The notes under the pieces: generated by a model | The model's input: only the letters and a program-made list of their open reading frames with translations | Told to the model about the DNA's origin: nothing | Databases searched by the model: none | Translations under genes and position numbers: made by a program | In this document: positions 29,507 to 36,378 of the stretch, in pieces | Layout: the number at the start of each line of letters is the position of its first letter | How positions within the stretch are numbered: position 1 is the stretch's first letter | DNA from: an uncultured Lewinella sp. | Lineage (GTDB): Bacteria; Bacteroidota; Bacteroidia; Chitinophagales; Saprospiraceae | Assembly (NCBI GenBank): GCA_937873655.1 | Contig: CALMYQ010000229.1 | Location: 1-37,249, forward strand | Direction of reading: 5' to 3' | Length of the DNA stretch: 37,249 bases

Positions 29507-30100
29507 ATGGATAACGCACTGATCATTTTCATTCGGAACCCGGAACCCGGAAAGGTCAAAACCCGGCTGGCCGCCGCTGTCGGAGACGAGCGGGCACTGG
29601 CGATCTATCGCGAGTTGCTTGACCTTACGCGCAGGGCCGCCCTTGGTTCGGAAGCTGAAAAATACCTTTGGTACAGCCATTTTGTGGATAAAGCCGACGG
29701 CTGGCCCGAATCCGATTTCCGGAAAATGCTGCAACAAGGTGAAGACCTGGGCGACCGGATGGCTTATGCCTTTGAAACCGTGCTGGCCGATCACGGCAAA
29801 GCGGTCATCATCGGCAGCGATTGCCCGTATCTGAGCCCTGTGTTGCTCGATGAGGCTTTCGAGGCGCTGGACGATTCGGATTTTGTGATCGGACCGGCGA
29901 CCGACGGCGGGTATTACCTGCTGGGCATGAACAGGTTTGTACCGGAAATTTTTCAAGGCATTGAATGGAGCACGGATACGGTCTTCCGGGAAACGGTGGC
30001 GCGGATCAGGCAATCAGGCGCGGATTATGAGGTGTTGCCGCAGCTTTCTGATGTTGATGAGATTGCGGATTGGGAGCGGTTTCAGGGGGGGAGGAATTGA
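29507..30100 (+). CDS. DUF2064 / TIGR04282-type nucleotidyl- or glycosyltransferase-like protein
   Basis: This 197-residue protein belongs to the family often annotated as 'rSAM/selenodomain-associated transferase 1', a GT-A/CofC-like fold. Diagnostic blocks are IIFIRNPEPGKVKTRLA at the N-terminus (phosphate-binding K-T-R), GEDLGDRMAYAFE, VIIGSDCPYLSP with its metal-site Asp, and GPATDGGYYLLGM. The biochemical substrate is not settled for most members; some are linked to arsenosugar or selenium-related clusters, but no such partner gene is present here. It starts nine bases after the rpoC terminator. Its own promoter is not obvious. A tandem repeat follows directly after the stop. Confidence 0.9.
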   Translation: MDNALIIFIRNPEPGKVKTRLAAAVGDERALAIYRELLDLTRRAALGSEAEKYLWYSHFVDKADGWPESDFRKMLQQGEDLGDRMAYAFETVLADHGKAVIIGSDCPYLSPVLLDEAFEALDDSDFVIGPATDGGYYLLGMNRFVPEIFQGIEWSTDTVFRETVARIRQSGADYEVLPQLSDVDEIADWERFQGGRN

Positions 30101-30176
30101 GGGGGTGAGGGGGTGAGAGGGTGACAGTGTGTGAGAGGGTGAGAGAGTGAGAGGGTGAGGGGGTGAGAGGGTGAGA
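30101..30176. repeat. G-rich tandem repeat, 8-base unit GAGGGTGA
   Basis: About nine imperfect copies of an 8-base unit (GAGGGTGA, GGGGGTGA, GAGAGTGA) start directly after the stop codon of the preceding gene. One strand is almost pure G, A and T with a purine bias. There is no spacer pattern, so it is not a CRISPR. A related tract lies at 31231-31275. Confidence 0.9.
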
Positions 30177-30258
30177 GCCCGCCTTCGCCTGGGGCTTTGG
30201 CGGATGAGGGGGTGGTGCTTAGGCTTCGCTCAGCATAAGGAGGCTGGGTTCGGCCCGG

Positions 30259-30678
30259 TCACTGGACCTTGGTCGATTGCCAGGAAACCAGCCACCAGCG
30301 GTTTTTTTGTTTGTGATAGACGGAGGTATACCGGAGTTGGATGTCGAACGGGGTTCCATCGAACAAACCTTTGACATTGACGATGCCGGTGCCGATGGCG
30401 ACCCGGCCCAGGTAGCGGAAGGATCTTTCCCCGGCGGCTTTCATTTCCTGATAGACGATCTTGCCAGTAGCGATGCTCTTGAGAAAATCGGATTTGGATT
30501 CCACCAAACCGTTGGAGTGGATATAGACCAGGTCTTCGGACAGCAATTCCGAGAGGGTCTCGGTGTCTTTTCTGACCTGGGCCCTGAAGCGGTCGTCTTC
30601 AACCACATCGGCGGGGGGTTGGGCGGAAAGGGATAATATGAAATGCAGGAAAAAAAGTGTAGCGGCGGCAGGTTTCAC
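30259..30678 (-). CDS. Secreted NTF2-like (DUF4440/SnoaL-type) protein
   Basis: This 139-residue protein has an N-terminal signal peptide (about 1-19, ending SLSAQ). The remainder has the pattern of a small NTF2-like cone fold: a helix with RAQVRKDTETLSELLSEDLVYIHSNG, which carries the DUF4440 'D-L-x-Y-x-H-S-x-G' core, then VESKSDFLKSIATGKI and strands ending RYTSVYHKQKNRWWLVSWQST. Members of the fold can be enzymes or ligand-binding proteins, and no catalytic residues mark this one clearly. It has its own candidate -7 element at 30729-30736, right at the stop codon of the preceding minus-strand gene. It is therefore probably exported and periplasmic, with unknown function. Confidence 0.85.
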   Translation of the reverse strand: MKPAAATLFFLHFILSLSAQPPADVVEDDRFRAQVRKDTETLSELLSEDLVYIHSNGLVESKSDFLKSIATGKIVYQEMKAAGERSFRYLGRVAIGTGIVNVKGLFDGTPFDIQLRYTSVYHKQKNRWWLVSWQSTKVQ

Positions 30679-30728
30679 GGTTACTTTTTTTAGGTTGAAA
30701 GGGTTGCGGCGTATCCGTTAATATCCTG

Positions 30729-30736
30729 CAAATATA
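30729..30736 (-). promoter_or_regulatory. Candidate -7 element of the NTF2-like gene
   Basis: The minus strand reads TATATTTG, an exact TAnnTTTG match, ending directly against the stop codon of the gene at 30737. No TTG lies at the right distance upstream, so only half of the promoter is present. Confidence 0.4.
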
Positions 30737-31204
30737 CTACGCTTTTTTAGATTTGGCCTTGTTGAGCTTGATGCGGCCCATTTCCCGGTTATCGTCCATT
30801 ACCTCTGGGGTGATCTGCTGCCAGTAACCGTCGATGCCGGTATCCCAGAATCCGCGGGAGTAAACGAACTGGTATTTCCTGAAAAACGGCGGCTCATTTT
30901 CCTTGCCTTCCCGGGGCATGAATTCGCTTTCTACCAGGGCTACCGACCGGTCGTTGTAGATGTATCCCCTCACTTTCATTTCAATCACATTATCCGGCCC
31001 GAGGTACACGAAAGAACGGCCTTCCACTTTGACGCCACCCTTCACGGTCAGGAAAAGCTCAAAGGGGTAGGATTGTTCGGAATAAATGCCGCCGAAGGTG
31101 ATGGAGCCTTCCCAGTGGCCTTCCAGAAAATGCTGGGCAGGCAGGGGCCGAAAAGAGCAGAACAAAAGCGCGAACGGTAATAAAGAGGTCCAATTGAGTT
31201 TCAT
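30737..31204 (-). CDS. Small secreted protein of unknown function
   Basis: The ATG at 31204 gives a 155-residue protein with a clear signal peptide (about 1-24, ending LPAQ). An in-frame start at 31294 would add 30 residues translated from a simple repeat and is rejected. The mature part starts HFLEGHWEGSITFGG and alternates short strands (FELFLTVKGG, VEGRSFVYLG, VIEMKVRGYIYNDRSVAL), suggesting a small lipocalin-like beta barrel. The tail is basic (KLNKAKSKKA). I do not recognise the family. It lies upstream of the NTF2-like gene on the same strand, 58 bases apart, so co-transcription is possible. Confidence 0.7.
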   Translation of the reverse strand: MKLNWTSLLPFALLFCSFRPLPAQHFLEGHWEGSITFGGIYSEQSYPFELFLTVKGGVKVEGRSFVYLGPDNVIEMKVRGYIYNDRSVALVESEFMPREGKENEPPFFRKYQFVYSRGFWDTGIDGYWQQITPEVMDDNREMGRIKLNKAKSKKA

Positions 31205-31230
31205 GATATTGGTTTGTCTGAAGCAGAGCT

Positions 31231-31275
31231 TGAGAGGGGGAGAGGGAGTGAGCGGGAGAATGGGTGAGGGAGGGA
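31231..31275. repeat. G-rich degenerate tandem repeat, 8-base unit
   Basis: The tract reads as about five degenerate 8-base units (TGAGAGGG, GGAGAGGG, AGTGAGCG, GGAGAATG, GGTGAGGG). It is related to the tract at 30101-30176 and lies 27 bases upstream of the start of the small secreted protein gene. Confidence 0.75.
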
Positions 31276-31372
31276 ATACCTGGCATTCCCGCACCTGCCC
31301 TCTGTCCTTCGCACTTTATCCTTTCATCCTTTCGTCCTAAAGATAGGAAATGAAGCCGGTTATATAAAAAAA

Positions 31373-32068
31373 TTAACCTTCGGGGGCATTGAAAATGAAG
31401 CCGACCTTAAATACGTTATCGATGCTGACATCGGGATCGTCCTTGAGTCTTTTGCGGAGGCGGGAAATGAAGACGTCGAAGCTGCGGCCGAGGAAATAGT
31501 CGTACTTGCCGTAAATGGCCTTTACGGCGTCTTCGCGGCGGAGGATCCGGTTGCGGTATTTGCAAAGGAGGTGGAGGACTTCGCTTTCCTTTTCGGTGAG
31601 CCGGGCGATATCGCTGTTGAGGCGGAGTTCCTGGCGCGAAAAATCGAACAGATACCGGCCGATGGCGCATTCGGCGTCGATCTGCAGGGCAGTAGAAGCT
31701 TGTTTGCGCCGGAGGATGACCTTGACCTTGCAAAGGAGTTCTTCCTCGTCGAAGGGTTTGGTGAGGTAGTCTTCGGCGCCGATGGCGTATCCTTTGAGCT
31801 TGTCTTCCCTGAGCAACCGCGCGGTCAGGAAGATAAAGGGGAGGGTGGGGTATTGATCCCGGATATTGCGGGCCAGGTTGAAGCCGTCCATGCCGGGCAT
31901 CATGATATCGAGGATGCCGAGGTCGAACGGTTGGCGTTTCAATTGCTGCAATCCTGAAACGGCGTCGTTTCGCCAAACCACCATGAAACCTTCCGATTCG
32001 AGGAAATCCATCAGCAGCATGCCGAGGTTCATGTCATCTTCAACGAGGAGAATCTGTTTTTTGTCCAT
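31373..32068 (-). CDS. OmpR-family response regulator
   Basis: This 231-residue regulator has an N-terminal receiver domain and a C-terminal winged-helix DNA-binding domain. Receiver residues are D11-D12 in LVEDD, the phosphoacceptor D54 in GILDIMMPGMDG, T82 in FLTAR and K104 in LTKPFDEEE. The effector domain (about 130-231) has the OmpR core: LTEKESEVLHLLCKYRNRILRRED and a recognition helix in RSFDVFISRLRKRLKDD. It is encoded 42 bases after the histidine kinase gene on the same strand and is surely its partner. Its target genes cannot be read from the sequence. The divergently transcribed cysteine-rich gene at 33581 is a natural candidate. Confidence 0.96.
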   Translation of the reverse strand: MDKKQILLVEDDMNLGMLLMDFLESEGFMVVWRNDAVSGLQQLKRQPFDLGILDIMMPGMDGFNLARNIRDQYPTLPFIFLTARLLREDKLKGYAIGAEDYLTKPFDEEELLCKVKVILRRKQASTALQIDAECAIGRYLFDFSRQELRLNSDIARLTEKESEVLHLLCKYRNRILRREDAVKAIYGKYDYFLGRSFDVFISRLRKRLKDDPDVSIDNVFKVGFIFNAPEG

Positions 32069-32110
32069 GGGCTTGAGTACTCGGTCTTAGCGCAATGATT
32101 GGACCGTTGC

Positions 32111-33367
32111 TTAATTTGGGAAAAACAATTCAAAATGAGCGCCTGCCCCGCGTGCACTGCTCAACTGGATGCGGCCCATATGCATTTCAACGATCTTTTT
32201 GGCGTAAGCCAGTCCCAGGCCGAACCCTTTCTGGTCGCCGGAGCCGCGGTAATATTTATTGAAAATCATTTCCTGCTCCTTGTCATTCAGGCCCACGCCG
32301 TTGTCTTCGAACAGCACGGTGCATCCTTCGGCTGATGGCCGGAAACCGATGTGGATGGCGGTCTTTCCCGGGTTGTATTTGAGGGCGTTATCGAGGAGGT
32401 TGCGGAATACATTGGACAGGTGAAAAGCGTCGCCGGTGACCGAGCAGGGCGTCTGGGATCCGTCGAGGTGGACCTGGGCTTCTTTTTCCCGGATCTGCAA
32501 CGCCATACTGCCGATCACTTCGCCGATGAGTTTTTGCAGGTCGACGGGCGATTTTTTCAGGAGGTAATCCCCTTTTTCGAGGGTGGCCAGGTGCAGGACG
32601 CTTTCCACCTGTTTCATGAGGTGGTCGGATTCCTTGCGGATGATCTCCAGGTAGGGATTCGACCGTAGCTCCTGGTCTTTTTTGCTCAGCAAGCCGCTTG
32701 CCAGACGGATATTGGTCAGGGGGGTCCGGAACTCATGCGTCATATGGTTGAAGAAATCCCGGTTGAGGTCGCTCATCTTTTTCTGGCGGAGCAAATAGTA
32801 GGAGGCCAGGGTAAAGATCCCGCTGATGAACAGCAAAATGACAATGGAAGCGCCGACCATCCAGCCCATTTTGTCGAGGATATAGCCGGCTTTCCCCTTG
32901 AATTGCAACTGTAGCATATGGGTATCGTCCTGGAGAATTGGGGTCAGCGCGCAGGAAAAAGGCGGTATTTCACCCTGTTCGTCGTTGAGGGTATCCTTGG
33001 GTGCTATAACGGCTTCGTAGGGCAGGGAGATCTGGTAGAAATTGAGGGACTGGGCGAGCGTCTGGTTCATGCCGGTGGCGGTCGGGAGTTCATCCACGGA
33101 TTGCATGCAGCCGGGTTGGGCGTTGACCTCGGCGCAGCAGGCGCGGAAACTGGCTGAGCTGTTCTGGTCTGCTGCCAGCGATTCCACGGCGCTGCACAGG
33201 GCCATATTGACCCGGTTGTTGAACTGCTCCTCGATCAACCGGCTGGAATGTTTCATCCAGTTCACCTGGAAGGCGATCAGCGCTACCATGGCCAGGGCGC
33301 AGGCGCCGATCAGGAGGCTGATCTGGCGGCGTTTCAGGAATTGCATCATTGTTTTGGGGTTAACCAT
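32111..33367 (-). CDS. Membrane sensor histidine kinase with cysteine-rich periplasmic domain
   Basis: This 418-residue kinase has two membrane segments (about 16-35 and 170-193) enclosing a periplasmic sensor of about 130 residues, then a HisKA domain with phosphoacceptor H211 in FFNHMTHEFRTPLTN, and a HATPase domain: N box FRNLLDNALKYN (N323, N327), G1 DNGVGL (355-360) and G2 GFGLGLAYAKKIV (381-393). There is no obvious HAMP or PAS domain. The sensor part carries five cysteines (58, 77, 78, 87, 139), unusual for a small periplasmic sensor and suggestive of disulfides, redox or metal sensing; that is inference. An internal Met7 or Met8 is a possible alternative start. The response regulator follows after 42 bases. 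Confidence 0.95.
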   Translation of the reverse strand: MVNPKTMMQFLKRRQISLLIGACALAMVALIAFQVNWMKHSSRLIEEQFNNRVNMALCSAVESLAADQNSSASFRACCAEVNAQPGCMQSVDELPTATGMNQTLAQSLNFYQISLPYEAVIAPKDTLNDEQGEIPPFSCALTPILQDDTHMLQLQFKGKAGYILDKMGWMVGASIVILLFISGIFTLASYYLLRQKKMSDLNRDFFNHMTHEFRTPLTNIRLASGLLSKKDQELRSNPYLEIIRKESDHLMKQVESVLHLATLEKGDYLLKKSPVDLQKLIGEVIGSMALQIREKEAQVHLDGSQTPCSVTGDAFHLSNVFRNLLDNALKYNPGKTAIHIGFRPSAEGCTVLFEDNGVGLNDKEQEMIFNKYYRGSGDQKGFGLGLAYAKKIVEMHMGRIQLSSARGAGAHFELFFPN

Positions 33368-33481
33368 AAAAAGGATAATTACATCGTGTTCCGGAAATCA
33401 CTTTTGCCCTACAAAATAACGCATTTGCGCCAGATCGCCATGGCCGATTAACAGCTCTTTAACAAGTGGGTAACACCTGGG

Positions 33482-33515
33482 TTGCAAGTTCCGCCGGATA
33501 TTGCGCCTACTTTTG
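33482..33515 (+). promoter_or_regulatory. Promoter of the cysteine-rich secreted protein gene
   Basis: TTG (33482-33484), 23 bases, then TACTTTTG (33508-33515), an exact -7 match. The predicted start is near 33522, giving a leader of about 59 bases before the ATG at 33581. Confidence 0.55.
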
Positions 33516-33580
33516 CTCTTGTTATTTCCAAAGCCGCAACCCGGCGGATCCGGGTGAACCCTTAAATCAGTTGTTTTACC

Positions 33581-33985
33581 ATGAAAAAATTATTTTTCCT
33601 TTCCGTCCTGTTTTTGACGGCTGCCGCTTTCACGAGCCTGCAGGCCCAATCCTGCCAGCCCAGCCCGCAATGCCAGGCAGCCTGCGCCGCTAAAAAGTCA
33701 GCTGCTGTCAACCAGACTTCCACTGCGGAAGCGAAAACGGTTGCCCTTACGGCGGCTCCTGCTCCTTCGACCGGCAATACGGCCATGCCGCTGAAATCCT
33801 GCCAGGCCGGCGGTACGGTACAACAGGTGAATTTCCTGAATCCGGCCGCTACCACTGCTGCTCTTGACAAGAAATGCAACCCGGCTGACTGCAAACCGAC
33901 TGCCGACTGCAATCCGGCCAATTGCAAGCCTGCTGACTGCAATCCGGCGAACTGCAAGGTGAAGAAGGCGGATTCGAGCCTTTGA
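33581..33985 (+). CDS. Cysteine-rich secreted protein with pentapeptide-spaced Cys repeat
   Basis: This 134-residue protein has a signal peptide (about 1-22, cleavage near SLQA/QS). The mature chain has ten cysteines at 25, 31, 35, 74, 99, 104, 110, 115, 120 and 125. The last six fall in a near-regular repeat of C-N-P-A-D / C-K-P-x-D / C-N-P-A-N units, one Cys about every five residues. The middle is Ala/Thr-rich and probably disordered. Such spacing suits metal or thiol chemistry or a stack of disulfides; I know no named family. It has its own promoter (33482-33515) and terminator (34118-34156) and lies divergent to a histidine kinase whose sensor is also Cys-rich. Function is unknown. Confidence 0.8.
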   Translation: MKKLFFLSVLFLTAAAFTSLQAQSCQPSPQCQAACAAKKSAAVNQTSTAEAKTVALTAAPAPSTGNTAMPLKSCQAGGTVQQVNFLNPAATTAALDKKCNPADCKPTADCNPANCKPADCNPANCKVKKADSSL

Positions 33986-34078
33986 AATTGAATCGATTGA
34001 ATCGATTGTTCAATTGAATCGATTGTTCAATTGAATCGATTGGTTCGATTGGTTCGATTGAATCGATTGGTTCGATTT
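33986..34078. repeat. Tandem repeat of AATCGATTG / GTTCGATTG units
   Basis: Directly after the stop codon come about nine imperfect 9-base units. The palindrome AATCGATT occurs at 33991, 34000, 34017, 34034 and 34061, interspersed with GTTCGATTG and TTCAATTG variants. Since the core is self-complementary, any two copies can pair in the RNA. It occupies the 3' untranslated region before the terminator at 34118. Confidence 0.92.
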
Positions 34079-34117
34079 TTCGAAACCATATTATAAGCTC
34101 CAGAAAGCCAAAAGGCG

Positions 34118-34156
34118 CAGGCCGTTCCTATACCGGGGGCGGCCTGTTTTTGTTTT
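34118..34156 (+). terminator. Intrinsic terminator of the cysteine-rich protein gene
   Basis: CAGGCCG (34118-34124) pairs perfectly with CGGCCTG (34140-34146) around a 15-base loop, followed by TTTTTGTTTT. It ends the transcript after the tandem repeat. Confidence 0.8.
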
Positions 34157-34178
34157 CAGCGGAAAAAATGCACTTTTG
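34150..34178 (+). promoter_or_regulatory. Candidate promoter of the NhaC-type antiporter gene
   Basis: TTG (34150-34152) lies inside the T-run of the preceding terminator. After 18 bases comes CACTTTTG (34171-34178), one base off TAnnTTTG. A start near 34185 would leave a leader of about 23 bases. Confidence 0.4.
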
Positions 34179-34207
34179 CAAAGCATAACCTTACACAAGC
34201 GACATTT

Positions 34208-35710
34208 ATGGAGGCAACACCAGAGATCGTGCATTACGGCATCTTTTCCCTGCTGCCGCCGGTGCTGGCCATTGTTTTGGCCATTGCCAGCCGGCAGGTA
34301 TTCTTTTCCCTGTTATTCGGGATCTGGCTCGGGTGGTTGATCCTGAGCAGTTGGAATCCGTTTACGGGGACGCTCAACACGGTGCAGGCCCTGGTGGATG
34401 TGTTCCAGGATCCGGGGAATACGCGTACGATCATGTTCTGCGCGTTGGTGGGCGGGCTGATCATCTTCATCCAGCGGTCAGGTGGGGTAGAGGGGTTCAT
34501 ACAGCGGGTCAGCCGGTTTTTGCTCCGGTATGAGGGCAAGGGGAACGGGCGGGACAAATTTGCCGTCCAGTTTCTGGCGTGGCTGACGGGCGCCCTGATC
34601 TTTGTGGAATCGAGCATTTCGGTGCTGACGGTTGGTGCGTTGTACCGGCCGGTTTTTGACAAAATGAAGATCTCGCGGGAGAAGCTGGCCTATATTGCCG
34701 ATTCCACGTCGGCGCCGTCGAGCATACTGATCCCGTTCAACGGGTGGGGCGCCTTCATCATGGGGTTATTGGCGGCACAGGGTTTCGCCGATCCGTTCCA
34801 GACCATGTTCTCGGCTATGCGGTACAATTTCTACCCGATGATCGCCTTGCTGAGCGTTTTGGCGGTCATTTACTGGAATGTGAATATCGGTCCGATGCGG
34901 AAGGCGGAAAAGCGGGTGCTGGAAGAGGGCAAGTTGCTGCCAGACGGGGCGACGCCGATGGTATCGGACGAACTTACGGAAGTGGCGACCAAGGAGGGCG
35001 TGAAACCGAGGGCGTTCAACATGGTGCTGCCCATTTTGGTGATGGTATTGCTGATGCCGTTGATGTTGGCTTATACCGGCTGGTCGGCGGCGGCGGCGGT
35101 GATGCCGGAAGCCGGCTGGGGGAGTCGTTTTGTATTTGCCATCGGGCAGGGATCCGGCTCAACGGCGGTGTTGACGGCGGTGTTGAGTTCGCTGATCTTT
35201 TCGATGATCCTGTACAAGACGCAGCGGATCATGGGGATACGGGAGATGTTCGACCTGACGATGAAGGGGATTTCCGGGATGATGCCGCTGGCGTTGCTGA
35301 TGCTGATGGCCTTTGCCATCGGGGCGGTCTGCAAGAAGCTGGGTACGGGGATCTATGTAGCCGAGATCACGCAATCGTGGCTGTCGCCGGGCATGGCGCC
35401 GTTCCTCATTTTCCTGATCAGTTGTTTTGTGGCCTTTTCCACGGGTACATCCTGGGGTACGTTCGGCATCATGATCCCGATCGCGGTGCCGATGGCGCAA
35501 CAGATGGGCGCGGATGTGAGCATGGCGATTGCTGCGGCGATCGGCGGCGGCGTGTTCGGGGACCACTGTTCACCGATCTCGGATACGACCATCCTTTCGT
35601 CTATGGCCTCGGCCAGCGACCATATCGATCATGTGCGGACACAATTGCCGTATGCGCTGATCGCGGGTGCTGGTGCGGGGTTGATTTATTTGGTGAGCGG
35701 GCTTTTGTGA
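34208..35710 (+). CDS. NhaC-family Na+/H+ antiporter
   Basis: This 500-residue inner-membrane transporter of the NhaC / ion transporter superfamily exchanges Na+ for H+ to control internal pH and sodium. About eleven hydrophobic segments are visible, starting at about residues 13-28. Family blocks include IADSTSAPSSILIPFNGWGAF near residue 170 and the C-terminal GGGVFGDHCSPISDTTILSS (about 445-465), which is the NhaC signature with polar membrane residues. A charged loop (about 240-275) separates the two halves. The substrate could also be an organic ion, since some relatives carry amino acids or malate/lactate. It stands alone behind its own candidate promoter; a shifted plus-strand frame at 34744-35880 is a shadow. 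Confidence 0.92.
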   Translation: MEATPEIVHYGIFSLLPPVLAIVLAIASRQVFFSLLFGIWLGWLILSSWNPFTGTLNTVQALVDVFQDPGNTRTIMFCALVGGLIIFIQRSGGVEGFIQRVSRFLLRYEGKGNGRDKFAVQFLAWLTGALIFVESSISVLTVGALYRPVFDKMKISREKLAYIADSTSAPSSILIPFNGWGAFIMGLLAAQGFADPFQTMFSAMRYNFYPMIALLSVLAVIYWNVNIGPMRKAEKRVLEEGKLLPDGATPMVSDELTEVATKEGVKPRAFNMVLPILVMVLLMPLMLAYTGWSAAAAVMPEAGWGSRFVFAIGQGSGSTAVLTAVLSSLIFSMILYKTQRIMGIREMFDLTMKGISGMMPLALLMLMAFAIGAVCKKLGTGIYVAEITQSWLSPGMAPFLIFLISCFVAFSTGTSWGTFGIMIPIAVPMAQQMGADVSMAIAAAIGGGVFGDHCSPISDTTILSSMASASDHIDHVRTQLPYALIAGAGAGLIYLVSGLL

Positions 35711-35748
35711 GGGCGATTTTAGGCACAGCTGCGTATGCCCGCGCGGGC

Positions 35749-35805
35749 TTGGTCCGGTGGACCAAAGGCATGGTTACTTTCTTTTGGGCGCCAAAAGAAA
35801 GTGAC
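35749..35805. repeat. Two adjacent hairpins after the antiporter gene
   Basis: TTGGTCC (35749-35755) pairs with GGACCAA (35759-35765) around GGT. GTTACTTTCTTTTGG (35773-35787) pairs with CCAAAAGAAAGTGAC (35791-35805) around GCG, with one G-T wobble in 15 pairs. No T-run follows. The layout of two tight palindromes in a spacer resembles REP-type intergenic elements; the second, very long stem resembles a motif I recall from other bacterial genomes, a recollection I cannot check here. Confidence 0.65.
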
Positions 35806-35934
35806 AAGAACAAAGGCAACGTGCGGAATGCAAAATGCAAAAGAAAAATGCGAAATTTAAAAGTGGTGGCCAGGCATTGATAAAATCTTTTTATGCGCTT
35901 TGAACCCATAAATTCCTGCGGCGTTTTATAGGTT

Positions 35935-36060
35935 ATGGCACGACAAAAATTGAAAACCTGGCTGAAGAATCTCGGCGTTGCCGGCTTTCTCTTCTTTCTG
36001 ATCAAGGGCTTGATCTGGCTGGCTATTTTTGCAGGTTTAGGGAAGTGCATAACGGGTTGA
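35935..36060 (+). CDS. 41-residue single-span membrane protein
   Basis: ATG at 35935 opens a 41-codon frame ending TGA at 36058-36060. The product starts MARQKLKTWLKNLG, a basic amphipathic helix, then has one hydrophobic helix GFLFFLIKGLIWLAIFAGLG (about residues 17-36) and a short tail KCITG. The pattern of a Lys- and Trp-rich N-terminus plus a helix carrying FFLIKGLIWLA looks like small conserved membrane proteins found near other Bacteroidota genes, from memory. It has neither a long leader nor a clear promoter. Gene status rests on composition and a sound start-helix-stop layout; function is unknown. Confidence 0.6.
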   Translation: MARQKLKTWLKNLGVAGFLFFLIKGLIWLAIFAGLGKCITG

Positions 36061-36378
36061 GGGTGGTTTTATGGTTTCATTGCTTCATGGTTGGGCGTCC
36101 CAAACCGGTTCCGCGGTTCCACTATATCCCGACTTACGACTGCCCTTTCGCGTAACAAAAATGGACTTCTGCGATTTGGATCCGCAATACCGATGCGGAT
36201 GTTGCCGGTCCCAAGCAATCACATACCGGCCCTACAGGCCGGGAATCAAATATTCAAACCGGGTGCTACCAATATGGCGGACCTGACGGCCCGCGATGCC
36301 ATTTTGTAATGAAGGAAGGAGTTCCTTACGCGAAAGCTCCGTACTTCGGCTTCGCTCAGTTACCGACCACTAACAACT
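36061..36378. other. Non-coding stretch with palindrome cluster
   Basis: This 318-base spacer between the small membrane protein gene and the convergent minus-strand gene at 36379 holds no acceptable gene; plus-strand frames at 36071-36286 and 36091-36309 have unlikely composition. Its right two-thirds contain three hairpins (36180-36294). The last 80 bases hold nothing I can name. Confidence 0.6.
36180..36294. repeat. Cluster of three hairpins, candidate dispersed intergenic element
   Basis: Three stems follow one another: ATCCGCA (36180-36186) with TGCGGAT (36194-36200); CCGGCC (36226-36231) with GGCCGG (36237-36242) around CTACA; and GCGGACC (36277-36283) with GGCCCGC (36288-36294), one mismatch. 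The stretch between the last two contains GGGTGCTACCAATATGG. The layout recalls palindromic intergenic elements repeated in some bacterial genomes; copy number cannot be judged from one window. Confidence 0.5.

Noticed and set aside
31205..31294. Upstream start of the small secreted protein (30 extra residues)
   Set aside because: The extra part is translated from a simple repeat; starting at 31204 gives a proper signal peptide.
34744..35880. Plus-strand frame of 378 codons overlapping the antiporter gene
   Set aside because: It is out of frame with the NhaC-type protein and very Gly/Asp-rich with no motif; a shadow frame.
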